Part shown: positions 36,436 through 45,247 of the stretch, piece by piece | Layout: each line of letters starts with the position of its first letter | Numbering within the stretch: the first letter of the stretch is position 1 | Assembly (NCBI GenBank): GCA_030844565.1 | Contig: JAUUNK010000004.1 | Coordinates: forward strand, 11,321-75,320 | Reading direction: 5' to 3' | DNA from: Bacteroides ovatus | GTDB taxonomy: Bacteria; Bacteroidota; Bacteroidia; Bacteroidales; Bacteroidaceae | DNA: 64,000 bases | Notes under the pieces: model-generated | Databases searched by the model: none | What the model was told of the DNA's origin: nothing | The model's input: the letters and a program-made list of their open reading frames with translations, nothing else | Position numbers and translations under genes: made by a program

Positions 36436-36532
36436 CTAAAGTAGACCTTTTTAAGGGTACATATTACATAATAATTTGAATAGAAGCAATTTACCAAACA
36501 TCGATTTTAGCAGTTTGGTAAACCGGATAGAA

Positions 36533-38137
36533 TCATTTTCCGGATAAAGAACCGAGCTTTTTTACCTTTTCCTCGAAGAGATTGCTGTCGATGAGCGACA
36601 TTCTCTTTACCTTGCTTTTATAATTGTAGATGGTCTGGACGGAGTAGTGAAGAAAGCCAGCAATTTGTGCCACATCAGTAATGCCCAGACGAATCAAAGC
36701 GAAGATACGCAATTCCGTATTCAGCCGATCTTTATCCAATTGATAGTATTCTTCTTCCCTCAACAGAGAATTGAATTCTTCTACAAAGTTAGGATAGAGT
36801 TTCAAAAAGGCTTTATCGAAGTTTAAATAGAGTTCTTCCAACTCTTTTTCAAAAGAACGGGAAGAAGACTTATACAAATCGTCAAACTGCCCGGCTTTTA
36901 TTTTCCGGTTCACATTCTTCCTGTAATCATCCAACCTATTAATGTAGACTGCACATTGATTCATAAAGTATCCAATGTACTTCTCTTTGATAAGATTCGC
37001 TTCATCCAGCTTCCGATTGAGCGCAATCAGTTCTTCGTTCATCCTCTTGAGATGCCGGCGGGCTTTAGAAACAATTTTTGTCTGCCGATAGTTAAAGTAT
37101 AATGTAAGTCCAAGAGCTATGACAAACAGGCTGGTCAGTAGTGAATAAAAACGTAAGTTTCGCTTTTGTTGCTCTAACTTATATAAATAGGTGTTTTCTA
37201 TGATGGGGTGCACACGTGCTATCACTGTGTTGCGGAAACGGGAATTATAATAGATAGCATCGTCCAACGCCACCTTGATATAGTTATACGCCCTGTTAAT
37301 ATCTCCCTTTTTATAAAGATTAATAGCCAAAGTAAGCAAAGCCTCATTTTCTTTCACAGCCAACTTAGTATCTGTCATAGCAGCAAGAATCAAGAATTTC
37401 TCTTCAAGCTCCGGCTGTCCTGCCAGTCCATATAGCTTTGCCATCCCCATAGCAACCATCGCATAACTATGCGTATCAGGCTCTTGTTTCCCATAGATTT
37501 TCTGCAAAATGTCCACGGCTTCTTTTGCATTGCCTTCTTCTTGAAGCTTAAAAGCCTTTTCCTTTAAATATTCGTCTGAACCGGGAGATAAGAGATTCAT
37601 AATTGTGTCTCTACATGCTTCTTTCTGCCGGATATACTCTTTGGAGAAGTTCACATCAGCCGTATATTTAACAAGATTCTCATAGTATCTTATAGAGTTC
37701 CAGCAATACACCGCTTTCAGATAAGGAGGGAGTTTATCAAATTCGATAGACGTAAATATATCTTTTGCCTGCACAAACAATCCGGAAAGGGAATAAATAA
37801 AAGCCAGATGCAGCCTGCTCTCCAGCAAGTACTTCTCGCTTCCCATTTGCCGGGCTATTTCAATATTTTCCTGGATATAGAGTTCTGCGGAATCGCATAT
37901 AAAAGATTGGTATTGCCAAATAATCTCATTATTGAGGTGAAACAGTTCATCGAGCGTCTTTAAATCTTTCTTTTTCTGTTTGAGTTCTTCAATCTTCACC
38001 TCTTTCTTTTGAGTATATACATCACGTTCGACAATCACTTTGTCCAAGACCTCTAATAAAGAATCTCTCTCATTTCTTGCTTGTAAGCTAAAGAAAAAGC
38101 AAAGCGAGAATAATATAAACAAAAAGGTGTATTTCAT
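36533..38137 (-). CDS. SusR-like membrane-bound regulator (TPR sensor, TM helix, DUF6377/HTH-type C-terminus)
   Basis: About 534 residues from ATG 38137 (nine codons inside the longest frame, chosen because MKYTFLFILFSLCFFFSL is the signal or anchor). The periplasmic part is helical with TPR-like pairs (about 30-320), then a transmembrane helix (YSLLTSLFVIALGLTLYF, about 332-350), a coiled-coil segment rich in Lys/Glu, and a C-terminal region ending with a helix-turn-helix (DVAQIAGFLHYSVQTIYNYK). This is the layout of SusR, the starch-locus regulator, and of proteins called DUF6377. It likely senses a sugar in the periplasm and activates a PUL. Which PUL is not evident; candidates are the GH38/GH92 operon downstream or the SusC/D operon lacking its own regulator. 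Confidence 0.85.
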   Translation of the reverse strand: MKYTFLFILFSLCFFFSLQARNERDSLLEVLDKVIVERDVYTQKKEVKIEELKQKKKDLKTLDELFHLNNEIIWQYQSFICDSAELYIQENIEIARQMGSEKYLLESRLHLAFIYSLSGLFVQAKDIFTSIEFDKLPPYLKAVYCWNSIRYYENLVKYTADVNFSKEYIRQKEACRDTIMNLLSPGSDEYLKEKAFKLQEEGNAKEAVDILQKIYGKQEPDTHSYAMVAMGMAKLYGLAGQPELEEKFLILAAMTDTKLAVKENEALLTLAINLYKKGDINRAYNYIKVALDDAIYYNSRFRNTVIARVHPIIENTYLYKLEQQKRNLRFYSLLTSLFVIALGLTLYFNYRQTKIVSKARRHLKRMNEELIALNRKLDEANLIKEKYIGYFMNQCAVYINRLDDYRKNVNRKIKAGQFDDLYKSSSRSFEKELEELYLNFDKAFLKLYPNFVEEFNSLLREEEYYQLDKDRLNTELRIFALIRLGITDVAQIAGFLHYSVQTIYNYKSKVKRMSLIDSNLFEEKVKKLGSLSGK

Positions 38138-38184
38138 CTTATTTCCTTCGTCTTCATGGCACACATCTAAGTCTCACAAAGTTG

Positions 38185-38192
38185 CAAAGTTA
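38185..38192 (-). promoter_or_regulatory. Likely -7 box of the SusR-like gene
   Basis: On the reverse strand TAACTTTG matches TAnnTTTG. A TTTG lies 23 bases upstream, slightly farther than usual. A start near 38178 gives a leader of about 41 bases to ATG 38137. Confidence 0.5.
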
Positions 38193-38269
38193 AAAAAAGA
38201 GCTGGAATAAATGAACAAAATTAAAGATAACAATACAGAAAGCCGACACTGAATATACCTTCAGCTAAG

Positions 38270-39112
38270 CTAGGAGATAATATTTATCAACTCATCCATA
38301 CAGAGCCGTTTCTCTATAATCCCACTCAAATCCTCGAAAGATTGAAATAATTCTTCTTCGCCTATTGCAAAACCCTCCTCTCTTTCAGGCGTAACATTAT
38401 ATATTAACTTATCTTCCTCCGGAATCTTCAAAGAAGGAAGATAGGGAATAGCTCCCAGAAACTTCTTTTGATACTTCTTTTCAATGAAACCGGTTCCTTT
38501 ATGCAGCAATTCTTCTTCACCGTCATATTTATTAAAAACAAAGCCTTTTATAAGCTTCCTATATCTCTCTTCCAAAAGCTCAAGCGTACCGGCAACCGAA
38601 GCAAAGCCACCGCCATATTCAACATTGCTTATTAAAACTACAGGGAGCTGGAAATAATCTGCAAGCCACATATTGGAAATATCCTCTGTAGAACGGTTTA
38701 TCTCCGCAGGAGAGCCTGCGCCTTCAATAATTATCAAATCATATTCTTTCCTTAATGAGGTATAAGCATTAACCACCGCCTGTTTTATATGGGGGAGGAT
38801 ACGGGAATATTCCCTAAAGTCTCCCACATGCTCTACTTTCCCGTTTATGACGAACTCGGTGTATTCTTTTCCTACCTTTATCAAAACAGGATTCATCCGC
38901 ACATCCGCTGCAACATCACATGCAAGCGTCTGTATATATTGAGCATAGCCTATCTCGTCTCCAGCGTTGATGACGAAAGCATTAGAAGTAACATTCTGTG
39001 CTTTAAACGGACAGACCTTCCAGCCTCTCTTATAAAAGAAACGGCACAATCCCGCTACAAGAATAGTCTTTCCGGCATTGCTTGCCGTTCCTTGTATCAT
39101 CAATGAGCTCAC
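38270..39112 (-). CDS. Stand-alone CobQ N-terminal (dethiobiotin-synthetase-like) ATPase domain
   Basis: 280 residues. The sequence follows cobyric acid synthase closely: P-loop QGTASNAGKT (about 7-16), CPFKAQNVTSNAFV, EIGYAQYIQTLAC, MNPVLIKVG, DLIIIEGAGSPAEIN, GGGFASVAGTLELLE and KGFVFNKYDG. CobQ is normally near 490 residues and ends with a glutaminase (GATase) domain; this protein stops after the ATPase domain and no glutaminase frame follows. Start is GTG 39112, preceded at 5 bases by GGAAGG; an ATG four codons later has worse spacing. It may amidate with free ammonia or with a partner, or act on another substrate. It lies 15 bases after a small lipoprotein gene. Confidence 0.82.
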   Translation of the reverse strand: MSSLMIQGTASNAGKTILVAGLCRFFYKRGWKVCPFKAQNVTSNAFVINAGDEIGYAQYIQTLACDVAADVRMNPVLIKVGKEYTEFVINGKVEHVGDFREYSRILPHIKQAVVNAYTSLRKEYDLIIIEGAGSPAEINRSTEDISNMWLADYFQLPVVLISNVEYGGGFASVAGTLELLEERYRKLIKGFVFNKYDGEEELLHKGTGFIEKKYQKKFLGAIPYLPSLKIPEEDKLIYNVTPEREEGFAIGEEELFQSFEDLSGIIEKRLCMDELINIIS

Positions 39113-39127
39113 AGTGACCTTCCTCTC

Positions 39128-39592
39128 CTATCTACTTATAAATAAGGTATCTTTCTTAATTAACTTATAATTGCAATATTCCTCTTCTGCTCCCGTTTCT
39201 ACATTCTCAATAGTAGCCCACAATACAGGAGACTTACCGAGAGAATCTGCTCTAGTCCACAGAATGTATCCGCACACAGTAGTTCCCTTCGGGAATAAAT
39301 TTACATTTGTATTGGATATATCGCCAAAGACAAGTGTATTTTGCGGCGTAAAAGAGGAAGACAGCAGGTTTCCTACATGAACATAAACATCTCGTCCTGC
39401 ATCTTTTGGCAACAAAATGGCATACTGGTAAGTGGGCTTCCACACTTTATCAATATCCGGTGATTTAACAAACATGGAATCTCCATAGTCCAAAGAAGTA
39501 AACCGGGTAGTAGTTTCACTACGGCTCATACGTATACACGCTCCAAACAAGATTCCAAATACTATACCCGAAAGAACGAATTTTAATTTCAT
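39128..39592 (-). CDS. Small lipoprotein of unknown function
   Basis: 154 residues. The N-terminus MKLKFVLSGIVFGILFGAC is a lipoprotein signal with Cys at about 19. The mature part has alternating hydrophobic residues typical of a small beta-sandwich (YQYAILLPKDAGRDVYVHVG, NTLVFGDISNTNVNLFPKG, TTVCGYILWTRAD). I recognise no family. It is cotranscribed with the CobQ-like gene downstream (15-base gap), but no functional link is apparent. Confidence 0.7.
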   Translation of the reverse strand: MKLKFVLSGIVFGILFGACIRMSRSETTTRFTSLDYGDSMFVKSPDIDKVWKPTYQYAILLPKDAGRDVYVHVGNLLSSSFTPQNTLVFGDISNTNVNLFPKGTTVCGYILWTRADSLGKSPVLWATIENVETGAEEEYCNYKLIKKDTLFISR

Positions 39593-39710
39593 TAGAAATA
39601 AAGATTAAAAGATTAATATGCGGTTATCTATTATAAATACACTTGTCAATGCTTCTAACCCTACATGAATCTTGCATTTTTAACATTTGGGCAATAGAAA
39701 TATAGAAAGT

Positions 39711-41204
39711 TTAGAACTGAAAGTAAATAAACGGCTGTATTTCGGTCCCTTTCATTTGTATCACCAGGTAGATAAGTGATACCATCAACAACGCTTTTCC
39801 CAGGAAAGGCAAACGAATGACACCCCGACAGACTGCATTTTCCCATTTATCAGGAGCAAAATGTAGCAGGAATCCCAGTGCCATCAAAGCAAATACCCGC
39901 CAATATCCTTCAAAGAGCTGAGGAAAAAGTTGTGCCTGGAAAGTGGTAGTTATTTGGCGAATCATATCCAGCGAGTTCTCGAAATCCGCATTTCGAAAGA
40001 AAATCCAGCAGAAGCAGACGAAGTGGAAAGTTATAATCACTCCCAATACTCGACGAATACCATGGCTCTGCTCTCCCTTCTTCCGGCCTGTCAGGCTCAT
40101 CCAAGCTTTATGCAATGCCAGTGCTACGCCGTGGAAGGTTCCCCAAAGGACAAAGTTCCACGACGCACCATGCCACAAACCACCCAGAAACATAGTGATA
40201 ATCAAGTTTAGGTATTGACGTAACTTCCCTTTACGGTTTCCTCCTAAAGAAATATAAAGATAATCACGTAACCATGTGGACAGGGAAATGTGCCAGCGAT
40301 GCCAGAACTCGGTAATAGAAGCCGATTTATAAGGAGAATTGAAGTTCAGGTTGAAATGGAAACCGAGCAATAGGGCAATGCCGATAGCCATATCGCTATA
40401 CCCCGAAAAGTCGCAATAGATTTGTAAAGCATATCCGTACACACCCAAGAGATTTTCCACACCGGAATAGAGAGTGGGATTATCAAAGATGCGCTCCACA
40501 AAGTTAACGCTAATATAATCTGATATAACCGCCTTCTTAAAAAGACCTGAAACAATGAGAAAAATGCCACGACCAAACATTTCTTGCGACACAAACAGCG
40601 GCTTGCGAATCTGAGGTATGAAATCGCGGGCACGCACAATGGGTCCAGCCACCAACTGGGGAAAGAAGGAGACATAGAAAGCATAATCCAGCAAATTGTT
40701 CAAAGCTTTAATTTCCCGACGATACACGTCGATAGTATAACTCAGCGACTGGAAAGTGAAAAAAGAAATACCCACAGGGAGAAAGATGTCGAGCGCCGCA
40801 AACTCTTTTCCCATCAAGGAGGAAATAATGCCGCCAAGGAAATTGGTATATTTAAAGTAGGCAAGCAACCCCAGGTTGAGCCCAAGGCTAAGAGTCACCA
40901 ATCCTTTTCGCTTCCATCGCTCCGGAGTACGCTCCATACATTGTGCCAACAGGAAATCGCCTACCGTCACCAGAGCCAAAAGGAAAAAATAAGTGCCGCT
41001 ACTCTTATAATAGAAATAATAGGAAAAAAGCGTCACAAACAGAATGCGCGCTGTATAACGATGTTGCAAAAGCACATATACCACCATAAAAGCGGCAAAC
41101 AACCAGAGAAAGATACCACTGCTGAATATCATCGGTGCCTGCGGATCATAGGCAAGCACTTCCCTGAGGCGGCTGAAATCTATATCAATGGGAAACATAG
41201 ACAT
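39711..41204 (-). CDS. MBOAT-family O-acyltransferase (AlgI-like)
   Basis: About 497 residues with about ten membrane helices. MBOAT landmarks: LPVGISFFTFQSLSYTIDVY, FPQLVAGPIVRARDF, CDFSGYSDMAIGIALLLGF, ITEFWHRWHISLSTWLRDY and the catalytic His in MFLGGLWHGASWNFVLWG. It moves acyl (usually acetyl) groups across the inner membrane to a periplasmic acceptor. The start is ATG 41204 or 41198; both lie inside the end of the upstream SGNH gene (stop at 41185), so translation is probably coupled. Together with two SGNH genes it forms a set like those for O-acetylation of exopolysaccharide or peptidoglycan. The acceptor is not known. Confidence 0.92.
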   Translation of the reverse strand: MSMFPIDIDFSRLREVLAYDPQAPMIFSSGIFLWLFAAFMVVYVLLQHRYTARILFVTLFSYYFYYKSSGTYFFLLALVTVGDFLLAQCMERTPERWKRKGLVTLSLGLNLGLLAYFKYTNFLGGIISSLMGKEFAALDIFLPVGISFFTFQSLSYTIDVYRREIKALNNLLDYAFYVSFFPQLVAGPIVRARDFIPQIRKPLFVSQEMFGRGIFLIVSGLFKKAVISDYISVNFVERIFDNPTLYSGVENLLGVYGYALQIYCDFSGYSDMAIGIALLLGFHFNLNFNSPYKSASITEFWHRWHISLSTWLRDYLYISLGGNRKGKLRQYLNLIITMFLGGLWHGASWNFVLWGTFHGVALALHKAWMSLTGRKKGEQSHGIRRVLGVIITFHFVCFCWIFFRNADFENSLDMIRQITTTFQAQLFPQLFEGYWRVFALMALGFLLHFAPDKWENAVCRGVIRLPFLGKALLMVSLIYLVIQMKGTEIQPFIYFQF

Positions 41205-42096
41205 TGTAGGCTTTAATAATAGCTTGATATAACAAGTTTCCCTGAAGGATATAACCCTCGGGAAGATAGTGTACATGGTCGGGACGCATCAGTCGCGCTT
41301 CAGTCCAATTCTTACATGCCCGCTCCCGTCCTCCCACAACGGTATACATGTCCCACACCAACAGTCCGTGGTCGCGGGCATAGCGCCGGATAGTCTCCAC
41401 TGCCGTAGCTGTGCGGGGATTGATGGAATAGGTGCGGCGGCGACGTTGCCGAGAGCTCTCGTATGAGCCCGGCGGAGTAGTCAACACAATAGGTACACCG
41501 GGCAAGCTGGCTTGCAAAAGTTTCACCAGTTCGTCCATGTGATTGTAGTGGATATGAGCATTATACCTTCGATTGTGGCTCTCGTTGGTGCCGAATGAGA
41601 GAATCAGTAACTCAGGGCGGAGAGCCGCAATTTCGGCAACACGACCAGGATGGGTAAAGGTGAGGCAAGTAGCGCCGTTGACACCTTTATCTATGTAGGA
41701 TACTGCTCCAAAAGCTTCCTTCATCCTCGCCCCGGTAGTCTGAGGATAGATATGTCCACGGATATGGCTGTCGCCTATATGAACGATGCGTACCGTATCT
41801 TCAGAAATTCCCGCATGTACCAGGCGGAGTCTTTCGAACACCGGAGTCAACAAGCCGAGGCTATCAATTATCTCATTAGAAGCCATTCCCCGAAAAGCAG
41901 GAGGATAAACGAGGTCCACTGCTACCGTGTCTGCCATCCAGTTCATCTCGCGCATAGGCTTTAACACATTCATTCCTTCGCTCGTCCTGGCACATGCCGG
42001 TAAACGGTCTTGCGCAGAACAGGTGGTTTCGCCCAACATCCATATCAGTAACAGCATACCAGGCAACCATAACCGCCTCCCTCTATTCTTCTTCAT
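41185..42096 (-). CDS. SGNH/GDSL-family protein, partner of the MBOAT acyltransferase (second)
   Basis: About 303 residues from ATG 42096, which has AGGAGGCGG about nine bases upstream; longer frames overlap the upstream gene too far. Signal peptide about 9-28. SGNH blocks: RIVHIGDSHIRGH (nucleophile Ser), NGATCLTF, SFGTNESHN, and the Asp-His pair in RPDHVHYLPEGY. It overlaps the upstream SGNH gene by 14 bases and the MBOAT start by about 20, so the three products are likely made in fixed ratio. It probably transfers acetyl from the MBOAT protein to a glycan, or removes it. Confidence 0.86.
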   Translation of the reverse strand: MKKNRGRRLWLPGMLLLIWMLGETTCSAQDRLPACARTSEGMNVLKPMREMNWMADTVAVDLVYPPAFRGMASNEIIDSLGLLTPVFERLRLVHAGISEDTVRIVHIGDSHIRGHIYPQTTGARMKEAFGAVSYIDKGVNGATCLTFTHPGRVAEIAALRPELLILSFGTNESHNRRYNAHIHYNHMDELVKLLQASLPGVPIVLTTPPGSYESSRQRRRRTYSINPRTATAVETIRRYARDHGLLVWDMYTVVGGRERACKNWTEARLMRPDHVHYLPEGYILQGNLLYQAIIKAYNVYVSH

Positions 42097-43456
42097 ACGC
42101 CCGCCTCCTATCATATTGTTCTTTCCCATATACCAATGTCTCGTAAAGCAATCCGGCCAGATGTTTCCCACCCCGGAAATTAATGTGTGTATAATCATAA
42201 TTAGCCAAAGGTGGCTTAGCATGCACCATCTTTGCCATGCTTCCTTCGCCCCCCATCGCCTCGAACATATTCCAGAATGCAATGCCACTTTCCGCTGCTA
42301 TGTTCTGCTGATACCGAATGAGATTTTTGACTCCCGGCATTGTACGGAGTTCGCCGTTTTCTGTTTTATATTCCCTGTCGCCAACGCTCAGCAACAGAAA
42401 GCCTGCTTGCGGGAAACATGCTTTGAGGTGTGAGATAGCTGTAAGCAACCCCTTCTGGTAATTATCATAATTTCGTCCTCGCTCGGTGGCAACGTTCAGA
42501 CCATATTCCAAAATTATCAAGTCATAGGGACGCTGTTCATTAAACTCTTTCAGCATATCCTGCGGAATGCTGCGTAAAGACAACCCCGAACTCCCTCGAA
42601 GAGAGAAGTTATCTACCACGATACCCTCCGTACCGTCCATTGCCAACCCATAGAAAAGAGTAGAATCAGCTTTCTCCACCTCCCAGCGTACGGAACCGAT
42701 ACGCCCTTCGACCTTCATTTGTTGCAAACCGCCTGTAGGTTCAAAAGATTCCGTCTGCCTTTCTCCCCGGTTCACCCGCACAGAAAGGTCCACCGTCCCC
42801 TTATTATAGAAAAAGATGGATGCCCGCCGGCAGGTATCGAGCAATGAAGCATATTTGCTTTGTCCACGCAACTCCACATAGGCGCCGTTTCCCGCCACAA
42901 AATAATGACCAGAAATGCCTTGTTTCCTTTTATCGAAATATACACTGTCTGTGACGGCATGGCTGGACCATCCTCCAAAGGTATGTCTGACCGTAGGGCG
43001 ATAGCCACTTGTCATCGAAGTAATGGTGACAAAACCTACCCCACATCCGCCAAATCTCTTTTGAAGCTTTTCACGTAAATCGGCAGTGAAAATATCTGCC
43101 TCAATGAAGGAATCGCCAAACACAGCGACGCGCACTTGACGTCCTTTGGAACTAATGTCATCCAATGCCCGATAGAAAGGTGTCATTCCCCGCAAAGTGG
43201 AATCACTATAGTCTTCGATACAAGTCATTCCACTACGACAGGTATCCACAAAAATAGGTTTCACTACCGGGACAGGAGGTATACTGTCTTCATCCGCAAC
43301 TTCCTCTTCCGGTTCCGGATAACGCAGATCGCCTAGCAAGTCGACTCGTCTCAGTGTATGTCCGTCAATCGTCAAGGTGGGCAAGTAGTGCAAAGCTAGC
43401 AACATCCCCAGTACCAGTAAAGTAAGCCCTAACGAATATATCAAATAGTTCTTCAT
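42083..43456 (-). CDS. SGNH-family protein, partner of the MBOAT acyltransferase (first)
   Basis: About 457 residues from ATG 43456, preceded by AAGG at six bases; an in-frame ATG two codons upstream is less well spaced. One N-terminal membrane helix (about 4-24), a short acidic linker (EPEEEVADEDS), then SGNH blocks VAVFGDSFIEADI (nucleophile Ser), LEYGLNVA, and the C-terminal YDYTHINFRGGKHL carrying the Asp/His pair. A beta-sandwich insert (about 190-300) is typical of peptidoglycan/alginate O-acetyltransferase-esterases such as AlgX- or PatB-like proteins. It is the first gene of the operon, ahead of the second SGNH and the MBOAT gene. Confidence 0.85.
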   Translation of the reverse strand: MKNYLIYSLGLTLLVLGMLLALHYLPTLTIDGHTLRRVDLLGDLRYPEPEEEVADEDSIPPVPVVKPIFVDTCRSGMTCIEDYSDSTLRGMTPFYRALDDISSKGRQVRVAVFGDSFIEADIFTADLREKLQKRFGGCGVGFVTITSMTSGYRPTVRHTFGGWSSHAVTDSVYFDKRKQGISGHYFVAGNGAYVELRGQSKYASLLDTCRRASIFFYNKGTVDLSVRVNRGERQTESFEPTGGLQQMKVEGRIGSVRWEVEKADSTLFYGLAMDGTEGIVVDNFSLRGSSGLSLRSIPQDMLKEFNEQRPYDLIILEYGLNVATERGRNYDNYQKGLLTAISHLKACFPQAGFLLLSVGDREYKTENGELRTMPGVKNLIRYQQNIAAESGIAFWNMFEAMGGEGSMAKMVHAKPPLANYDYTHINFRGGKHLAGLLYETLVYGKEQYDRRRAYEEE

Positions 43457-43481
43457 GAACATCCTTATCTTTAAAGAGCTG

Positions 43482-43489
43482 CAAAGATA
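43482..43489 (-). promoter_or_regulatory. Likely -7 box of the SGNH-SGNH-MBOAT operon
   Basis: On the reverse strand TATCTTTG matches TAnnTTTG exactly. A start near 43476 gives a leader of about 20 bases to ATG 43456. No clear -33 TTTG is seen. Confidence 0.6.
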
Positions 43490-43654
43490 GAAGTTTGCCT
43501 GCAGATTTCACATTCGAACCAATAAAAAAGAATGGAGGGTCCATTGTTTATCTTCGGTTGGAAACATTTACTTTCTACTACTCCTAAGATACCTATCCCC
43601 CCTTCTTGTACCCAATATATTCAGTGTAGTACCGTGTATTTCAAATTTTGTTCG

Positions 43655-43662
43655 TATCTTTG
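43655..43662 (+). promoter_or_regulatory. Likely -7 box of the acyltransferase-3 gene
   Basis: TATCTTTG matches TAnnTTTG exactly. A start near 43669 gives a leader of about 110 bases, which contains the palindrome GGCGAAGCACTTCGCC. No canonical -33 TTTG is at the usual distance. Confidence 0.6.
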
Positions 43663-43777
43663 TAAAAAATAAAGCGGCATCCAGAAATCGGCGAAGCACT
43701 TCGCCAGGAATACAAGATTTCGCACAAAAAAAGACAAGACTGTAATTATCTAACTAAACAATAATACTTAAACAAAA

Positions 43778-44866
43778 ATGAAACGTATCGTTTTTCTAGA
43801 TTATGTACGCGTGTTTGCATGCTTCCTCGTTATGGTTGTCCACGCTAGTGAAAACTTTTATGGTGCCGCTGGTTCCACTGATATGGCAGGACCGCAATCT
43901 TATCTCGCCAGTGAGGCAGACCGACTGTGGGTAGCTATATACGACGGCTTCTCACGTATGGCAGTACCACTATTTATGATTGTCTCTGCTTACCTCCTTG
44001 CGCCAATGAAAGAAGGTCAAACCACATGGCAATTCTATCGCCGACGCTTCACCCATATTCTGCCACCGTTTTTTATATTCATGATACTATATAGTACCCT
44101 ACCTATGTTGTGGGGACAAATAGATGGAGCAACCTCATTGAAAGATCTTTCACGCATATTTCTCAACTTTCCGACACTCGCCGGACACCTGTGGTTCATG
44201 TATCCTCTTATCAGTCTTTACTTATTTATTCCCATCATATCTCCCTGGCTAAGCAAAGCCACGGCAAAAGAAGAACGTTTCTTCATCGGACTGTTCGTGC
44301 TGTCAACATGTATACCGTTTCTCAACCGCTGGTGCGGTGAAGTGTGGGGACAATGTTTCTGGAACGAATACCACATGTTATGGTACTTCTCAGGCTACCT
44401 GGGCTACCTCGTACTGGCACATTACATACGAGTACATCTTACGTGGAACCGCTCCAAACGTTTCACAATAGGAGTTATTTCAATGATTATCGGAGCTGCG
44501 CTGACCATTTACTCTTTCTATATTCAGGCAATACCGGGAGAAACTCTCTCTACCCCTGTCATTGAAATAGGATGGGCTTTCTGCACAATCAACTGTGTAC
44601 TTCTCACAGCGGGCACATTCCTGATGTTCACATGTATAAACCGCCCGAAAGCTCCAAGCTTCATAACAGATATGTCTAAACTCAGTTACGGTATGTACCT
44701 TATGCACATTTTTTGGCTGGGACTATGGGCAACGGTGTTCAAACACGACTTGGCATTGCCTACGGTAGCTGCCATCCCGTGCATTGCGGTGACTACCTTC
44801 ATCTGTTGCTACATAACCACCAAGATTATCTCGTTCATACCGGGTAGTAAATGGATAATAGGATAA
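43778..44866 (+). CDS. Acyltransferase family 3 (OafA-like) membrane protein
   Basis: 362 residues with about ten membrane helices. The N-terminus FLDYVRVFACFLVMVVHASE carries the Arg and His conserved in acyltransferase-3 proteins, and SRMAVPLFMIVSAYLL, GHLWFMYPLISLYL and LSYGMYLMHIFWLG are further family blocks. Such proteins transfer acetyl or succinyl groups from a cytoplasmic donor to sugars of the cell envelope. It diverges from the SGNH-SGNH-MBOAT operon, so the locus has two different membrane acyltransferase types side by side. It ends 21 bases before a strong bidirectional terminator. Confidence 0.9.
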   Translation: MKRIVFLDYVRVFACFLVMVVHASENFYGAAGSTDMAGPQSYLASEADRLWVAIYDGFSRMAVPLFMIVSAYLLAPMKEGQTTWQFYRRRFTHILPPFFIFMILYSTLPMLWGQIDGATSLKDLSRIFLNFPTLAGHLWFMYPLISLYLFIPIISPWLSKATAKEERFFIGLFVLSTCIPFLNRWCGEVWGQCFWNEYHMLWYFSGYLGYLVLAHYIRVHLTWNRSKRFTIGVISMIIGAALTIYSFYIQAIPGETLSTPVIEIGWAFCTINCVLLTAGTFLMFTCINRPKAPSFITDMSKLSYGMYLMHIFWLGLWATVFKHDLALPTVAAIPCIAVTTFICCYITTKIISFIPGSKWIIG

Positions 44867-44887
44867 GATAAAATTAGATGATTTCAT

Positions 44888-44931
44888 AAAAAAGAATGGG
44901 GTGTCCTTTGCGGGCACCCCATTCTTTTTTA
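44888..44931. terminator. Bidirectional rho-independent terminator
   Basis: AAAGAATGGGGTG pairs with CACCCCATTCTTT across a loop of 11 bases. A-rich bases precede it and a T-run follows, so it works in both directions between the convergent acyltransferase and efflux operons. Confidence 0.92.
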
Positions 44932-44937
44932 GTTCTA

Positions 44938-45231
44938 TTAAATCGTCCGTTCAATGTTCCAAACGAAAGCTCGCAACCCTAATTGCTCGGTTTGCATATC
45001 CATCTTGTGAAGAGTATCCAGCAAGGGGTCTACCTTGTTGTCATCTACCACCGTGAGGATAGCCGAGCACATGCTAGGCCAGGCATGGCTCCCAAAATGA
45101 GGGTCACCTGTCTTCGAGCCACGTCCCTGAACACGTTCAAGATACGTGAAGCCCCGACAATTCAAGCGGTCGAGCAAGGCTATGATACGTTCGTAGTATG
45201 CTTGGTCGAAAGTTATCAATACTGATTTCAT
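44938..45231 (-). CDS. PG0541-type PII-like protein associated with RND efflux
   Basis: 97 residues, cytoplasmic, no signal. The pattern MKSVLITFDQAYYERIIALLDRL, GFTYLERVQGRG and ILTVVDDNKVDPLLDTLHKM fits a ferredoxin-like PII-type fold, as in the small proteins named after PG0541 that follow RND pumps in Bacteroidales. It comes 16 bases after the RND permease gene at the operon end. Its role is not established; a regulatory or ligand-sensing part for the pump is possible. Confidence 0.8.
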   Translation of the reverse strand: MKSVLITFDQAYYERIIALLDRLNCRGFTYLERVQGRGSKTGDPHFGSHAWPSMCSAILTVVDDNKVDPLLDTLHKMDMQTEQLGLRAFVWNIERTI

Positions 45232-45247
45232 AATTCTTTCTTATCTG

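Larger units (their letters stand above)
43457..43777. other. Divergent intergenic region between the SGNH and acyltransferase-3 genes
   Basis: About 320 bases holding two opposed promoters (listed separately). The middle (43500-43640) shows no gene or clear repeat. GGCGAAGCACTTCGCC at about 43691-43706 is a perfect 16-bp palindrome in the leader of the acyltransferase gene and would form a stable hairpin. Confidence 0.65.

Noticed and set aside
40584..41216. 210-residue forward-strand frame rich in Gln, Lys and His
   Set aside because: Antisense to the MBOAT gene; such composition is typical of reading hydrophobic codons backwards.
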